Positions 46,423 to 58,433 of a stretch of 64,000 nt of DNA are shown in pieces. Each line of letters begins with the position of its first letter. Position 1 is the stretch's first letter. The stretch is from Ampullaceana balthica. Taxonomy: Eukaryota > Mollusca > Gastropoda > Lymnaeidae. The translations under genes were made by a program, and so were the position numbers. Location: NCBI GenBank assembly GCA_944989445.1, contig CALYLW010000120.1, positions 1,126,181-1,190,180 of the forward strand. Reading direction: 5' to 3'. The notes beneath the pieces are model-generated. The model was not told the DNA's origin. It searched no databases and was given only the letters and a program-made list of their open reading frames with translations.

Positions 46423-46887
46423 ACGATGATCGATAAATATCCTGGTTCTATTTTTCGTTCTTTTTTGTAGTGCTAAATTGACTTTGTTTATTTTTTCCAA
46501 TATCAAATTCCAAATAGTTATAAACGAAATGAACTGGTAACTATTGATTTGAAGGTGCAATGATTTAGCAACAGATAATGCGACACCAAGTAATTGATTA
46601 TCCTTTATTTCAATTAATACTAAAATAATTTGCTCCAGTTGCTCATATAAAGCACTTACAGCATTTGCTTTGGAACACCATCTTGTGTCCGTATACTTCT
46701 TTAGGCTGATTTTAGAGACTGAGGATATTTTTCCCATCTACTAGTTGACGAGGAGAATAAATTGTACAATTTCTGTATAGTTCCGAAAAATGTCTCACCA
46801 TCTGCAAGAATGCTGGCCGCGAGCACACCTACCAAATTAAGACTATGTGCACAACACGGGATTTACCGAGCAAGTGGATTCTCTTTT

Positions 46888-49800
46888 TATTAAATCCCTT
46901 ATATTAACTTCGCGGCCGTCTCTGTCTGTCATCATCTCTCTCATGGGCTCGGCGGGCGGAAAAACAAAAGTCGAAAATGACCCAATTCCCGTGATCCGAT
47001 CGAACTGAAATTTGGCACACGGACCCGTCTAACCTAACAATGCATCGTATCACAATTTCAGATCGATCGAACGTACCGTAATTAAATTAATGCATTTTTA
47101 GTTTATCCTTATATGAGGTATGTAATTTAAATTCACTGTTTGTTATTGTTTTTTCCCACGTGAAATTTTGAGCTGACGCATTGAGGCGACCCAACGAAGC
47201 GACGGGGCGCTTTTGTTTACATTTTACGTGTCGCTCTGAGCTCGGTCAAGCGAATCAGTGACCAGACTTTTCCCCTCTCCCCCTCCCACCCACCCCTCCC
47301 CCCTAGGGTTATGAAGCAAACTTGAGTTAAGACAGATTCAGTCTGTAAATGTTTGAAAATAATCACTACTGTTAGTTATGTCTCATACATAAGGGATATA
47401 TAGTCAAAAACTTTGTTTTTACGGGTTTGTTTTATTAAATCCCTTATATTAACTTCACCGGCGTCTCTCTCTCTCTCTCTGTCTGTCTTGGGCGGGCGGA
47501 AAAACAGAAGTCAAAAATGACCCACTTCCCATGATCCGATCGAACTGAAATTTGGCACACGGACCCGTCTAACCTAACAATGCATCGTATCACAATTTCA
47601 GATCGATCGAACGTACCGTAATTAAATTAATGCCTTTTTAGTTTATCCTTATATGAGGTATGCAATTTAAATTCACTGTTTGTTATTGTTTTTTTTCCCA
47701 CGTGAGAGTTTGAGTTGACGCGTTGACGCCACCCATCGAAGCCCTGGCGTGCTTTTGTTTACATTTTACGTGTCATGCTGAGCTCGGTCCGCCCCGGCCC
47801 CCCAGGGTTATGAAGGTCTGTAAATGTTTGTCGGGTTTGAAAATAATCAATACTGTTAGTTATGTCTCATATATTAGGGATTTATAGTCAAAAACTTTGT
47901 TTTTACTGGTTTGTTTTATTAAATCCTTTATATTAACTCGTGGTGTCTGCGGCCGCCCGCCCGCCCACCCTTGTCTCCAAAACTTTTGATCGATTTTTAA
48001 CCCACTTGCTCGTAAGCTAGTGAGCTGAAATTTTGCAGGCAGTTTTGTACCGATAATAAAAAGAATGTATCAAAATTTCAGATCGATCGCATGTACCGTA
48101 ATTAAATTATTGATTTTTTAGATTATTTTATTTATTCCTATGTATCATGCTATTTTTTGAGATAGAGCATCGCGGTGCGTATTATATTGAACAACCTTTC
48201 TGTCGCGCAATAAGGTGCGTATTTTATTGACAACTCTTTTTATAAACATATTCCTGATCGGCGCGCATTATATTAAATATGTTTTAAGACACAACTGCAA
48301 TTTTGTATTTCCGGATGGTCTGGCGCTGCGTATTATAATGAACATTCTTTTAGTTACGTCTCGTACATAAAGGATTTATAGTGAAAAACTTGATTTTTTA
48401 CGTTTAAAAAAAAATCCTTTATATTAACTCGTGGTGTCTGCGGCCGCCCGCCCGGCCACCCGCCCTTGCTTGTCGCCAAAACTTTTGATCGATTTTTAAC
48501 CCACTTCATTGTAAACCAGCGAGCTTAAATTTAGCAGGCAGTTTGGTGGAAATGATAAAAACGAAGTATCAAAATTTCAGATCGATCGCATGTACCGTAG
48601 TTTAATTATTGATTTTTTAGATTATTTTTTTTTATTCCTATGTATCATGCTATTTTTTAGATAGAGCGTTGCGGTGCGTATTATATTGAACAACCTTTCT
48701 GTCGCGCAATAAGGTGCGTATTTTATTGACAACTCTTTTTATAAACATAATATTCCTGATCGGTGCGCATTATATTAAACATGTTTTACGACACAACTGC
48801 AATTTTGTATTTTTGGATGGTCTTGCGCTGCGTATTATAATGAACATTCTTTTAGTTACTTCTCGTACATAAAGGATTAATAGTCAAAAACTTGGTTTTT
48901 TACGTTTTTTTAAAAAATCCTTTATATTAACTCGTGGTGTCTGGTTGCTTGATTGCTTGCTTGATTTCTTGTCGCCAAAACTTTGGATTGATTCTTAACC
49001 CACTTCCTCGTAAGCTAGCGAGCTGAAATTTAGCAGGCAGATTGGTGGCGATGATAAAAACTATGTATCCAAATTTCAGATCGATCGCATGTACCGTAAT
49101 TAAATTATTGATTTTATAGATTATTTTATTTATCTCTTTTTTTCTCTTTGTATCATGTTATTTTTTTTAGATAGAGTGTCGTGAGGCGTATTATATTGAA
49201 CGATCTTTCTGTCGCGCAATAATGTTCGTATTTTACTGACAACACTTTTTATAAACATATTCCTGATCGGTGCGCATTACATTAAACATGTTTTACGACA
49301 CAACTACAATTTTGTATTGTTGGATGGTCTTGCGATGCGTATTATAATGAACATTCTTTTAGTTACGTCTTGTACATAAAGGATTTATAGTCAAAAACTT
49401 GGTTTTTTACGTTTTTCAAAAATTAAATACTTTATATTAACTCGTGGTTTCTGTTTGGTTGATTGTTTGCTTGCTTGTCGCCAAAACTGTGGATCGATTA
49501 AAACCCACTTTCTCGTTAGCTAGCGAGCTGAAATTTTGCAGGCTGTTTCGTGCCGATGATAAAAACGAAGTATCAAAATTTCAGATTGATCGCATGTACT
49601 GTAATTAAATTATTGAATTTTAAAATTATTTAATTATTTCTATGTATCATGTTATTTTTTGAGTGTCGCGGTGCGTATTATATTGAATAACCTTTCCTGT
49701 CGCGCAATAAGGTGCGTATTTTATTGACAACACTTTTTTAAAAAGATATTCCTGATCGGTGCGCATTATATTAAACATGTTTTACGACACAACTGCAATT

Positions 49801-49910
49801 TTGTATTTTTGGATTGTCTTGCGCTGCGTATTATAATGAACATTCTTTTAGTTATGTCTCTTACATAAAGGATTTAAAGGCAAAAGCTTGTTTTTTTACG
49901 GTTTTTTTAT
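46888..49910 (+). repeat. head-to-tail array of six ~490-540 bp mobile-repeat units
   Basis: Units start AAATCC(C/T)TTATATTAACT at about 46893, 47436, 47926, 48415, 48919 and 49430. Each ends with an A(C)ATAA(A/G)GGATTTATAG stretch and CAAAAACTT. The first two units are subtype A (GGGCGGGCGGAAAAACA, GAACTGAAATTTGGCACACG). The other four are subtype B (GTCGCCAAAACTTT, GAGCTGAAATTTTGCAGG, GGTGCGTATTATATTGAA). All contain TTCAGATCGATCG followed by TACCGTAATTAAATTA. The start and end of a unit are partly inverted copies. No coding capacity is seen. Head-to-tail arrays, T-rich insertion sites and subterminal inverted repeats suggest a rolling-circle (Helentron/HINE-like) origin; this is inference. 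Confidence 0.8.
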
Positions 49911-51099
49911 ATTAAAGTATCGCTTGAACTCCCTTGTACTTCCCCTAATGTTGGCCACATTATCGTAACCTTGGCCACGTACATATTTAAGTGATAAACC
50001 ATTGAACCTCTCTTCAGTGGTATATTCTTTATCTGACAATTTCACATAACGAATAATTTCAGTTAATTTGTCTTTGTGAGATACACCCGGAGTGCTATCA
50101 AATATTATACTATAATATTTAGCTTCTTGAATTTCTTTTATTATTTCACTTTGTACTTTCGCTGATAACAAATTAATAAATTCATTCTGGATTGTTGGTG
50201 TGATTTTTATTATGCGATTCAAGGGAATTTTTAAAACCAACATCAAACTGACTCACACATTTTATCAGATTAAAAAAATATACTCCCATCTTGTTCGTGT
50301 CCACGAAAAGCTAAGTTGTTTTCAGCACAAAAACAATATACATTTTAATATTATAGTCAATGTATGGCGCAATTTCTAAATTTCGCTTTTCAGATTTTTC
50401 AGTGCTGATTGTGCAAAATTTTTAATTAGTCCATCCCTTTCAAGCCCTTTTTCTGATAATTTCCATTATGTAAAGTCGTTTAAGTTAATGTGTTGCCACA
50501 ATTGTTTGTGACTTTGAATTTGTCGGTTTAGATGTTTCCAGTCCAAATATTAAAATGGTGTAAATGAAAAATATTTAAATATAATTAATTTTTCACTGTT
50601 TAGTTATCGAGGATAGAATTTAAATATTTATTTAAATAAAAATTCGAGATTTAGCGGCGCCCTTTTGAACTGGCGCAAGCCGGCACCCTTGGCAACTGCA
50701 CCAATGCCAAGCCGTTTTTACGCCTCGGCTCAAAAGGGATATCTTCAGACAAGAAGGCAAGCACTTTGGTCATTAAACCATCGGCCAGTTTGACATGTTT
50801 TCTAAACTTGGTACTTTAATACAGCTAAACAATTTCTTTTATTTACTTCAAACTCAATACACGTACAATAAATCGTGCTTGCCCGCTTTTGGAGGGGAAA
50901 TTGGAGGTAGAACATATACGACTTTAATTTATTGTAATTGTAGGGCTGCGGAAATGAACGATTAATTTCTCGATTAAAATCGTTTAAAAAATTTAATTTT
51001 TAAATTATTTTTTAACGTACAAAATATTTATAAAGTTTGCCTACCATGGTTCTAACACTTCGCCTACTTATCAAACCGAATGAAAAGCGTGTTAAGCTA

Positions 51100-51410
51100 A
51101 TAGCAGTAATGGAGTCTGACTCAGAGACTGAAAATGACGACAGCTCTTCTGATGAATTACTGCGTTACAAAATGGAGACGAAAGTTTCTGAATCCATTAA
51201 CCCCCTACAATGGTGGAAACTTCATGAACACCGATATCCGATAATGTCATTCGTTGCCAAGACCGTTTTGTGCATACCAGTTACCTCAGTTCCATGTGAA
51301 TGATTGTTTAGCTTGGCTGGTTATATTGTCAATTAGACCCACTCATCTCTTGACCCATATAATGTCAACACACTTGTCTTTTTGCGTAGTTAGTTAAAAG
51401 ATGACATATA
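51100..51410 (+). pseudogene. hAT dimerisation-domain remnant (Ac/ZBED-like)
   Basis: The frame encodes DSETENDDSSSDELLRYK, then NPLQWWKLHEHRYPIMSFVA and LCIPVTSVPCE. A stop replaces the usual Arg of SERxFS, followed by LFSLAGYIVN. This is the C-terminal block of hAT transposases. The same stop is present in the copy at 58.5 kb, so it predates their separation. Confidence 0.7.
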
Positions 51411-51412
51411 AA

Positions 51413-52958
51413 AGAGACATTCCAGTGGCCCAGATGAATTGCCTGCAAGGTTATTAAAAGAACTAAGGAATGAACTGTCCCCAATCCTTGTAGTTCTTTT
51501 TTAAGCCTCTCTAAACCAGGGTAAAGTGCCCCAGGATTGGAAATTAGCAAACGTAACTCCACTCTTTAAGAAAGGTGATAAATCAGACCCTGGTAATTAC
51601 AGACCTGTATCACTTACTAGTATCACCTGTAAATTACTAGAACACATAATATATAGTAAAACAGTTAGCCACCTAGACAAATATAATGCCCTATGCCCAC
51701 ATCAACACGGCTTTAGAAAAAACAGATTATGTGAAACACAATTAATAGGTTTAATAGATGAATTATCAAAAGGCTTAGACAATAATAATCAAATAGACAC
51801 AATATTACTTGACTTCTCAAAAGCATTTGACAAAGTTCACCACCTTAGTTTACTTAAAAACCTTAACTACTTTGGAATCTCAGGTCCCTTACATCACTGG
51901 ATCAAAGACTTCCTTTTGGGAAGGGAGCAAACTGTAATAATTAATGGATCTAAATCTGCACCAATAAAGGTTAACTCAGGAGTTCCACAAGGAACTGTGC
52001 TAGGTCCCTTATCCTTTTTAATTTATATAAATGATTTACCCAACAACATCTCAACAGGTACAAAAGTTAGGTTATTTGCTGATGATTGTATAATCTATAG
52101 AACAATTAAATCAGAACAAGATAGCAAAATTTTACAAAAAGACTTAGATGAATTGATAAAATGGGAAACGAACTGGAGTATGTCTTTCCACCCAGAAAAG
52201 TGTCAACTGTTAAGAGTAACAAAGAAAAATAAACAAATAAATTCAAGATATTACATTCATGGAAAAGAACTGACCCAAGCTAAAGATGCAAAATACTTAG
52301 GAGTCTTAATAAATGAGAAACTATCATGGAATCCCCATGTCAATGAAGTTATTAAAAAATCAAACAAAACCTTAGGCTTTATAAAAAGAAACTTTAACAA
52401 ATGTAATAGAGATATAAAACTAAAATGCTACCTCACTTTGGTGAGACCTGTACTAGAATATGCATCTTCTGTATGGGACCCATCCACCAAAGAAAGCATT
52501 GATAAACTAGAACAAATTCAAAAAAGAGCTGCCAGATTCATTACTGGAGAATATTCAAAACTGACAAGAATAACACCATTAGTTAAATCATTAAACCTTG
52601 AAACACTAGAGGATAGAAGAACCAAGAGCAAAGTAGTAATCATATATAAAGCAATTAATTCTAATTTAGAAATACAACACAAAGATAACTTAATACAACC
52701 CTCAGAGAGACATAAGGATAAAAACACCTTTCTTATTCCGTATGCAAGAACAAACACATACAAATTTTCGTTCTTACCGTCCGGAATTCGGGCGTGGAGT
52801 GGGTTGCCTGAAGAATCCAGGAAAACCAACACTTTATCAACATTTAAATCTCTAATAAAAATGCAGGACTAAACACAAACCATAGATAAGCGTAGGACGC
52901 AATAATCTTCTGTATAGAAGGAGCGTCTGTAAACAGATAAGATAAGGTAAGATAAGAT
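51413..52958 (+). mobile_element. 5'-truncated non-LTR retrotransposon (jockey/CR1-like LINE)
   Basis: The left boundary is set by comparison with the paralogous hAT at 58.8 kb, where GATGACATATAAA continues uninterrupted. The right end is a tail AATCTTCTGTATAGAAGGAG followed by (AGATA)n instead of poly(A). It contains the RT frame listed separately. At least four more truncated copies share this tail (22315, 46187, 55377, 60020). Confidence 0.85.
51421..52872 (+). pseudogene. LINE reverse transcriptase, one nonsense codon near 5' end
   Basis: The frame opens as SGPDELPARLLKELRNEL, meets TAA within VVLF*ASLNQG near 51502, then stays open for 448 codons from 51526. RT motifs (residues counted from 51526): YRPVSLTSITCKLLE at 25-39, QHGFRKN at 60-66, LLDFSKAFDKV at 94-104 with catalytic Asp95, SGVPQGTVLGPL at 151-162, and FADD at 184-187 (Asp186/187). 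The thumb and C-terminal block follow (AKYLGVLINEKLSWNPH; VRPVLEYASSVWDP; FIPYAR-like FLIPYARTNTYKFSF). The endonuclease domain is missing through 5' truncation. Apart from the single TAA the RT is intact. Confidence 0.9.
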
Positions 52959-53065
52959 ATTTAGATTTTCAACAAGAACGTTTAATAAGTGTTACTTATG
53001 ACATCACAAATTTTAATTTTTGGCTTTAATCGAAATTAACGATTAATTAATCGTTAAATTTTATT

Positions 53066-54195
53066 TTTAAAAATGGTTTCACTCAACATTTATTGTCACT
53101 GTAGATATGCAAGTGAATCATTAAGTTAATTGACCAACAGTAAGTGCATGGGTGAAAATACAATTCCACTATCTTTACACAGTCAGACAAGAAAGCAAGC
53201 TATCTTTTTTTAAACTTGGTATAAAAATGTGGTAATTTTAAGAAGAGAGCAGGAGAAGGAAACATGAAAGGTAATTTAATAGAGGCGTGTAAGGCCATAA
53301 AAAAGAAACTAGCAATAGCGGCCTATACCGGTAGTCAACAAAACAAAAGACAGCTAGAGAATTTATTATTGGAAGATGATTTTGGTATTTTAAGCAATGA
53401 AAGGTTAATGGCAGTTAGACATAAACAATTTGGTATGGATTATTTAATGAAAGAAACACTATTCTCCTAGACTAGGAAACGAAAAGGAAAAAAAAATTAA
53501 ACTATAAATAAATTTACCATGCTTGTTAGACCTTACCCTTTCTTTAATTGATTCTGCAATAGAAATTTATTCTAGTGAAATATTCAAGTTGTTACAATTT
53601 GGAAAAAAAATATTAGTGACATCTTAAAATATGTATTTAATTTTTGATTACCACTTACTTCTATAAAAATTTAAATAATGAACGACCCCTTCTCATTTGT
53701 AAATTTTTTTGAGTGGGTGTGAACAATTGATGCCGTTGTTAATAAGGGTGAATATACCTTGTAGGCCCGTACCGAATTCAAATTTTTGAATTCCGGCTGG
53801 AGCAAAATTTTTAAAAATGGCCGGATTCTGGATTTGCTGGAGCCGGAGCCGAAATCCGGTACACCCCTAATTCCTTATAAGATATACTGTTTTAATTGAT
53901 TGATAAAGGGGTGAAAAGGTAAATCATTTTCCCCACAAATATTGACATAATTTACTTAAAATTTGAACTCGCGCTCCAAAATATATTGAAAAAACCTCAA
54001 ATATTAGAATAATCTGAATAGTGTTTAAAAGTTGTATTATAAAATACATTAGAACACTGAAACACATTTGAAAATGTTATGACGACCACTGTATTAGATA
54101 ACTGAATATACAATATTTATATGACATTTTCATCAACAGGAAATTTCGGCTTCTCTTAACAGAATGTTCCGTCAAAGGATTGGACAAGGAGTTTA
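53066..54195. other. 1.1 kb without a supported gene
   Basis: A 68-codon frame at 53264-53470 (EACKAIKKKLAIAAYTG, then FGMDYLMKETLFS) is not recognised and has no clear context. AATTCCGGCTGGAGC and GGATTTGCTGGAGCC at about 53790-53850 resemble a small repeat. Nothing else was identified. Confidence 0.3.
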
Positions 54196-54711
54196 TTATT
54201 TTAATTTTTGAGTAAACGGGCTTGTCCCGATTCCCGTCAAAAGATGAACAATAAGAAGATCAAAAAATCTCTCCCAAGCTCTCTGATGTCCACTGTCCCA
54301 TCGATATTTCGTTCGCCGTTTTATTTCTTTGATGTAACCGTTTGTCATGCACCTTAAGTGCCTTTCGTGAATGTCCATATCTCTATGAATTCCGCCCTCA
54401 TCAGCAACAATGAGGGCGAACGCATCTAGGTTATTGAGCCGCAGCACGCACTTATCCAAAACGCTGGCCACTTTGAGGGCGTGGTCTTTTAACACAGCAC
54501 TTTCGGGCATGTCTTTCATTTTTTTATTTCTCAGCTCAGTAAAGACCCGTTTGGTCTCTGGGTAATTTTTAAACATAGTCATTACGGCTTCCGTTCCGAT
54601 ATCGTCCGGAGAAACACTATTCCTTAGGCTCAGCCAGTCATTGTGGACGATAATTTTATCCTTGGCTGTGAGACACATATCTGGCTCAGAACGTTGACAG
54701 CAGCAGAACAT
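54196..54711 (-). CDS. globin (neuroglobin/globin X-like), single coding exon
   Basis: Haem-binding globin fold of 171 residues from the ATG at 54711. I chose this start rather than the in-frame ATG at 54768 because the sequence from here (MFCCCQRSEP) parallels the start of the other globin (MLSCCKKKAHP). Trp26 is in helix A, Phe57 fits CD1, His77 in LKDHALKVASVLDKC fits distal E7, and His109 in GGIHRDMD fits proximal F8. The E7-F8 spacing of 32 is as in neuroglobin. The G-H region YIKEIKRRTKYRW...AWERFF closes the fold. There is no intron in the coding region, whereas globin genes usually have two. The cluster of four cysteines near the N terminus could be acylated for membrane attachment, as proposed for globin X (inference). 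The ligand role is unknown. Confidence 0.88.
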   Translation of the reverse strand: MFCCCQRSEPDMCLTAKDKIIVHNDWLSLRNSVSPDDIGTEAVMTMFKNYPETKRVFTELRNKKMKDMPESAVLKDHALKVASVLDKCVLRLNNLDAFALIVADEGGIHRDMDIHERHLRCMTNGYIKEIKRRTKYRWDSGHQRAWERFFDLLIVHLLTGIGTSPFTQKLK

Positions 54712-54769
54712 TGCGTTTGCCAATTTTTTTCTGGCCTGATTTGAGTAAACCTGGCAATCGATAGCCAAA

Positions 54770-55376
54770 TGCTAAAAAGCTGTTAAATAGTTGACCATTG
54801 TACATGGCTGGTCACCCACGTTAATACAGTTGTTGAAATGCAATCTTATTAAGTCTAAGTTTGAGATTTTGTGGGACGATACGAGTTTACGTTGCACCTA
54901 TGTTTTATGTAACATCAGGCAACTTCATCCTGAGCAGCCAACAAATTACACAATTCGAGTATAGCCGTTTGATAGCTTCACTGCTTTTGGGTTACCAATA
55001 AATTTGAACATTTATGCAGGATAATTCCATTGACTAATAAATCACGTGATCCAAACTGCAGAAGCAATGTTACTGATATATTTATTTGAAGTTTATTTAA
55101 AGCTCCAGAGGAGAACTTCCATAATTTAAAAACAATTCATTCAAGAGTGATGCAACAATGCGTAGCAGGTTTTTCCGGTAACTAACACGCACAAAAATAA
55201 CATATATATTTCTGACGATTCTTGTTTCAAATAGTTAATCTTCTTGTGGGAATGCATACTTGCTTTCACCTTTTGTTTCTCTGAAATGTTTGTTAACACA
55301 CGTGTCCCTCTGGCTCGGTAGACCCACGATTCTTTGAAATGACAAGAAAGATTACGTGTAGATTTATGCAATATAA
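54770..55376. other. 5' flank of the minus-strand globin
   Basis: No promoter element or untranslated exon could be identified. The 76-codon frame at 55141-55371 is not recognised. Confidence 0.3.
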
Positions 55377-55612
55377 TAAAAACACTTTTCTTATTCCGAA
55401 TGCAAGAACAAACACATACAAATTCTCGTTGTTCCGTCTTAAAATTCAGACGAGGAATGTGTTACCTGAGGAAACCAGGAAAACCAACCCTCTATCAACA
55501 TTTAAAACTCTAATTTAAAAAATGCCAGACTAGACATAAACCATGGATAAGCGTAGGACGCAATAAAATTTTGTATAGAAGGAGCGTCTGTAACATATAA
55601 GATAAGATAAAG
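55377..55612 (+). mobile_element. 5'-truncated LINE copy
   Basis: Matches the 3' 235 bases of the LINE at 51.4 kb (CTTATTCCGAATGCAAGAAC through GAAGGAGCGTCTGTAACATA), ending in an (AGATA)n run. The coding tail is degraded. Confidence 0.75.
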
Positions 55613-55889
55613 TTGTAAACTAAAAAAATAATATTTTAGATTTTTTGGTGTATGCTAATCAAATAAACTTTACGAGCAAATTATTACATAACTTAAATAA
55701 TAATAATTAAATTAAAAAATATTTTTTTTAAAAGGACACGCTTTTAACATAATCACTACTTTTAGTTATGTCTCATATATAAGGGATTTATAGTCAAAAA
55801 CTTTGTTTTTACAGCTATTTTTTTAAAACTTATAATAAAAACTCTTTAAAATTCACGTCTGAAGCCCACACATCTTTGTTACCACTATT

Positions 55890-56523
<634 letters not shown>

Positions 56524-58433
56524 TCTATACCACACACCTCATAAGCGCCCGCCCAACGTTTTACACCACGGTGTTGTATTCACGTGGTGAACTCATGGAT
56601 GTCAACAAAGCAGACGGGTACCGATGCTTATATATAGACTATAGATAAACTAAAAATGCAATAATTTCAATACGGTACATTCGATCGATCTGAAATTTTG
56701 ATACAAGGCATTGTCATCCAAGATCTATCTGTGGTAAAAATTTTAGATCTCTAGGACCATCAGAAGTGGTATAATTTTACGTTTCAAGTTTTGAAGGAAG
56801 GATGGATGGATGGAAGGATGGATGGATGGATGGATGGATACAACATACAAACTTTGTGACTTAAATAAAAGCGTGTAATAAGTAAAATGTAAAAAAATCT
56901 TTTTTTTAAAGAGGACACGCTTTTATTTACAAACATTTACAGACTGAAACGCGCTGATCTCCACTGCCCTTGATGTAAACACGGGAATTTGGGCTGGAGT
57001 GAAACTAGGTCAACTCTAGCAGACGACTATACATTCTAATAATTATTTTAAAAATCTTTTTTTTTAAAAAGGACACGCTTTTAACATAATCACTAATTTT
57101 AGTTATGTCTCATATATAAGGGATTTATAGTCAAAAACTTTGTTTTTTCCAGCAATTTTAATAGTCTTATATTGACTTGCTTTGTAAGTTTAATCGGAAC
57201 CGTCCCACTATTTGTTTATAATTTTTTCACGTGAAAAGTTCACCCGTTGACGCCAACCGTCACTGTTCACACCCCTTACCGTCCCTGCGCCCAGTTTTAA
57301 AACCAGGGGAGATAATTGTATTTCAGTCTGTAAATGTCGCGTTTAAACATAATCACTACTTTTAGTTATGTCTCATATATAAGGGATTTATAGTCAAAAG
57401 CACTTACTGTAAAATGCGTAGATTAAAAAGTAGAAAATTAGTGCATTTTTAATATAAGACTAGTTTATAAAAATTGTTTTTAATGTTGTTTATTTAAAAC
57501 TTATAATAAAAACTCTTTAAAATTCATGTATGAAGCCCACACACTTTTTTTAACCACTATTACTTACGTACCAAACACCTCATAAGCGCCCGCCCAACGT
57601 TTTATACCACAATGTCTTGTTCACGTGGTGAACTCATGGATGTCAACAAAGCAGACGGGTACCAATGCTTATATATAGACTATAGATAAACTAAAAATGC
57701 AATAATTTCAATACGGTACATTCGATCGATCTGAAATTTTGATACAATGCATTGTCATCCAAGATCTATCTGTGGTAAAATTTTAGATCTCTAGGACCAT
57801 CAGAAGTGGTATAATTTTACGTTTCAAGTTTTGAAGGAAGGATGGATGGATGGATACAACTTACAAACTTTGTGACTTAAATAAAAGCGTGTAATAAGTA
57901 AAATGTAAAAAAATCTTTTTTTAAAAAGGACACGCTTTTATTTACAAACATTTACAGACTGAAACGCGCTGATATCCCCTCCCCTTGATGTAAACACGGG
58001 AATTTGGGCTGGAGTGAAACCAGTGAGCCGTGGAGGTCAACTCTAGCAGACGACTATACATTCTAAAATAGTGATAAATAGAGATAAACTAAAAATTGAT
58101 TAATTTAATTACGGTACATTCGATCGATCTGAAATTTTGAAACAATGCATTGTCATCCAAGATCTATCTGTGGTAACATTTTTAGATCTCTAGGACCATC
58201 AAAAGTGGTATAATTTTACGTTTCAAGTTTTGAAGGAAGGATGGATCGATGGAAGGATGGATGGATACAACATACAAACAGTGTGACTTAAATAAAAGCG
58301 TGTAAAAAAGAAGCAATTACAAGTTACACACACATTCTATACATTATTTGCCCTGGCCTTATTTATCACGAAGCTTGAAGTGCAACAAATCGCAATTGCT
58401 TTTTGTTCTTACATGTGCATAAAATATTTTAAG

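Larger units (their letters stand above)
45473..50600 (-). pseudogene. hAT transposase gene (DUF4371/ZMYM-like) split by a 3 kb repeat array
   Basis: Read on the minus strand. 50350-50250 gives a degraded NLAFRGHEQDG region. 50246-49896 encodes YYSIIFDSTPGVSHKDKLTEI and GQGYDN, the DUF4371 block. Coding then stops at GCGATACTT (about 49913) and resumes at 46873 with NPLAR*IPCCAHSLNLVG, the next conserved motif of the same protein. It continues with STSRWE, KYTDTRWCSKANAVSALYEQ (46737-46426), is broken by a LINE tail at 46187-46422, and ends with the dimerisation block (45709-45473, LTMPTKVATAKRSSSKLKIIK). The two halves are one gene interrupted by insertions. Stops and shifts make it inactive. 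Confidence 0.8.
50941..53065 (+). mobile_element. hAT element (TAGGGCTGCGGAAAT end), split by a LINE
   Basis: It starts TAGGGCTGCGGAAATGAACG. The coding remnant and flanks match the copy at 58434-59734 on both sides of the LINE insertion (51413-52958). The right end (TAATCGAAATTAACGATTAA at about 53040) lacks the terminal CAGCCCTA present in the other copy, so it is truncated or diverged. Confidence 0.6.

Noticed and set aside
46888..49910. CRISPR-like array
   Set aside because: Repeat units are about 500 bp, degenerate and eukaryotic; there are no short repeats with unique spacers.
53264..53470. 68-codon frame as a small gene
   Set aside because: No recognisable domain, no initiation or splice context, and it lies between transposon remnants.
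54712..54768. Upstream in-frame ATG of the minus-strand globin
   Set aside because: The 19 extra residues have no counterpart in the paralogue, whereas MFCCC and MLSCC line up at the downstream start.
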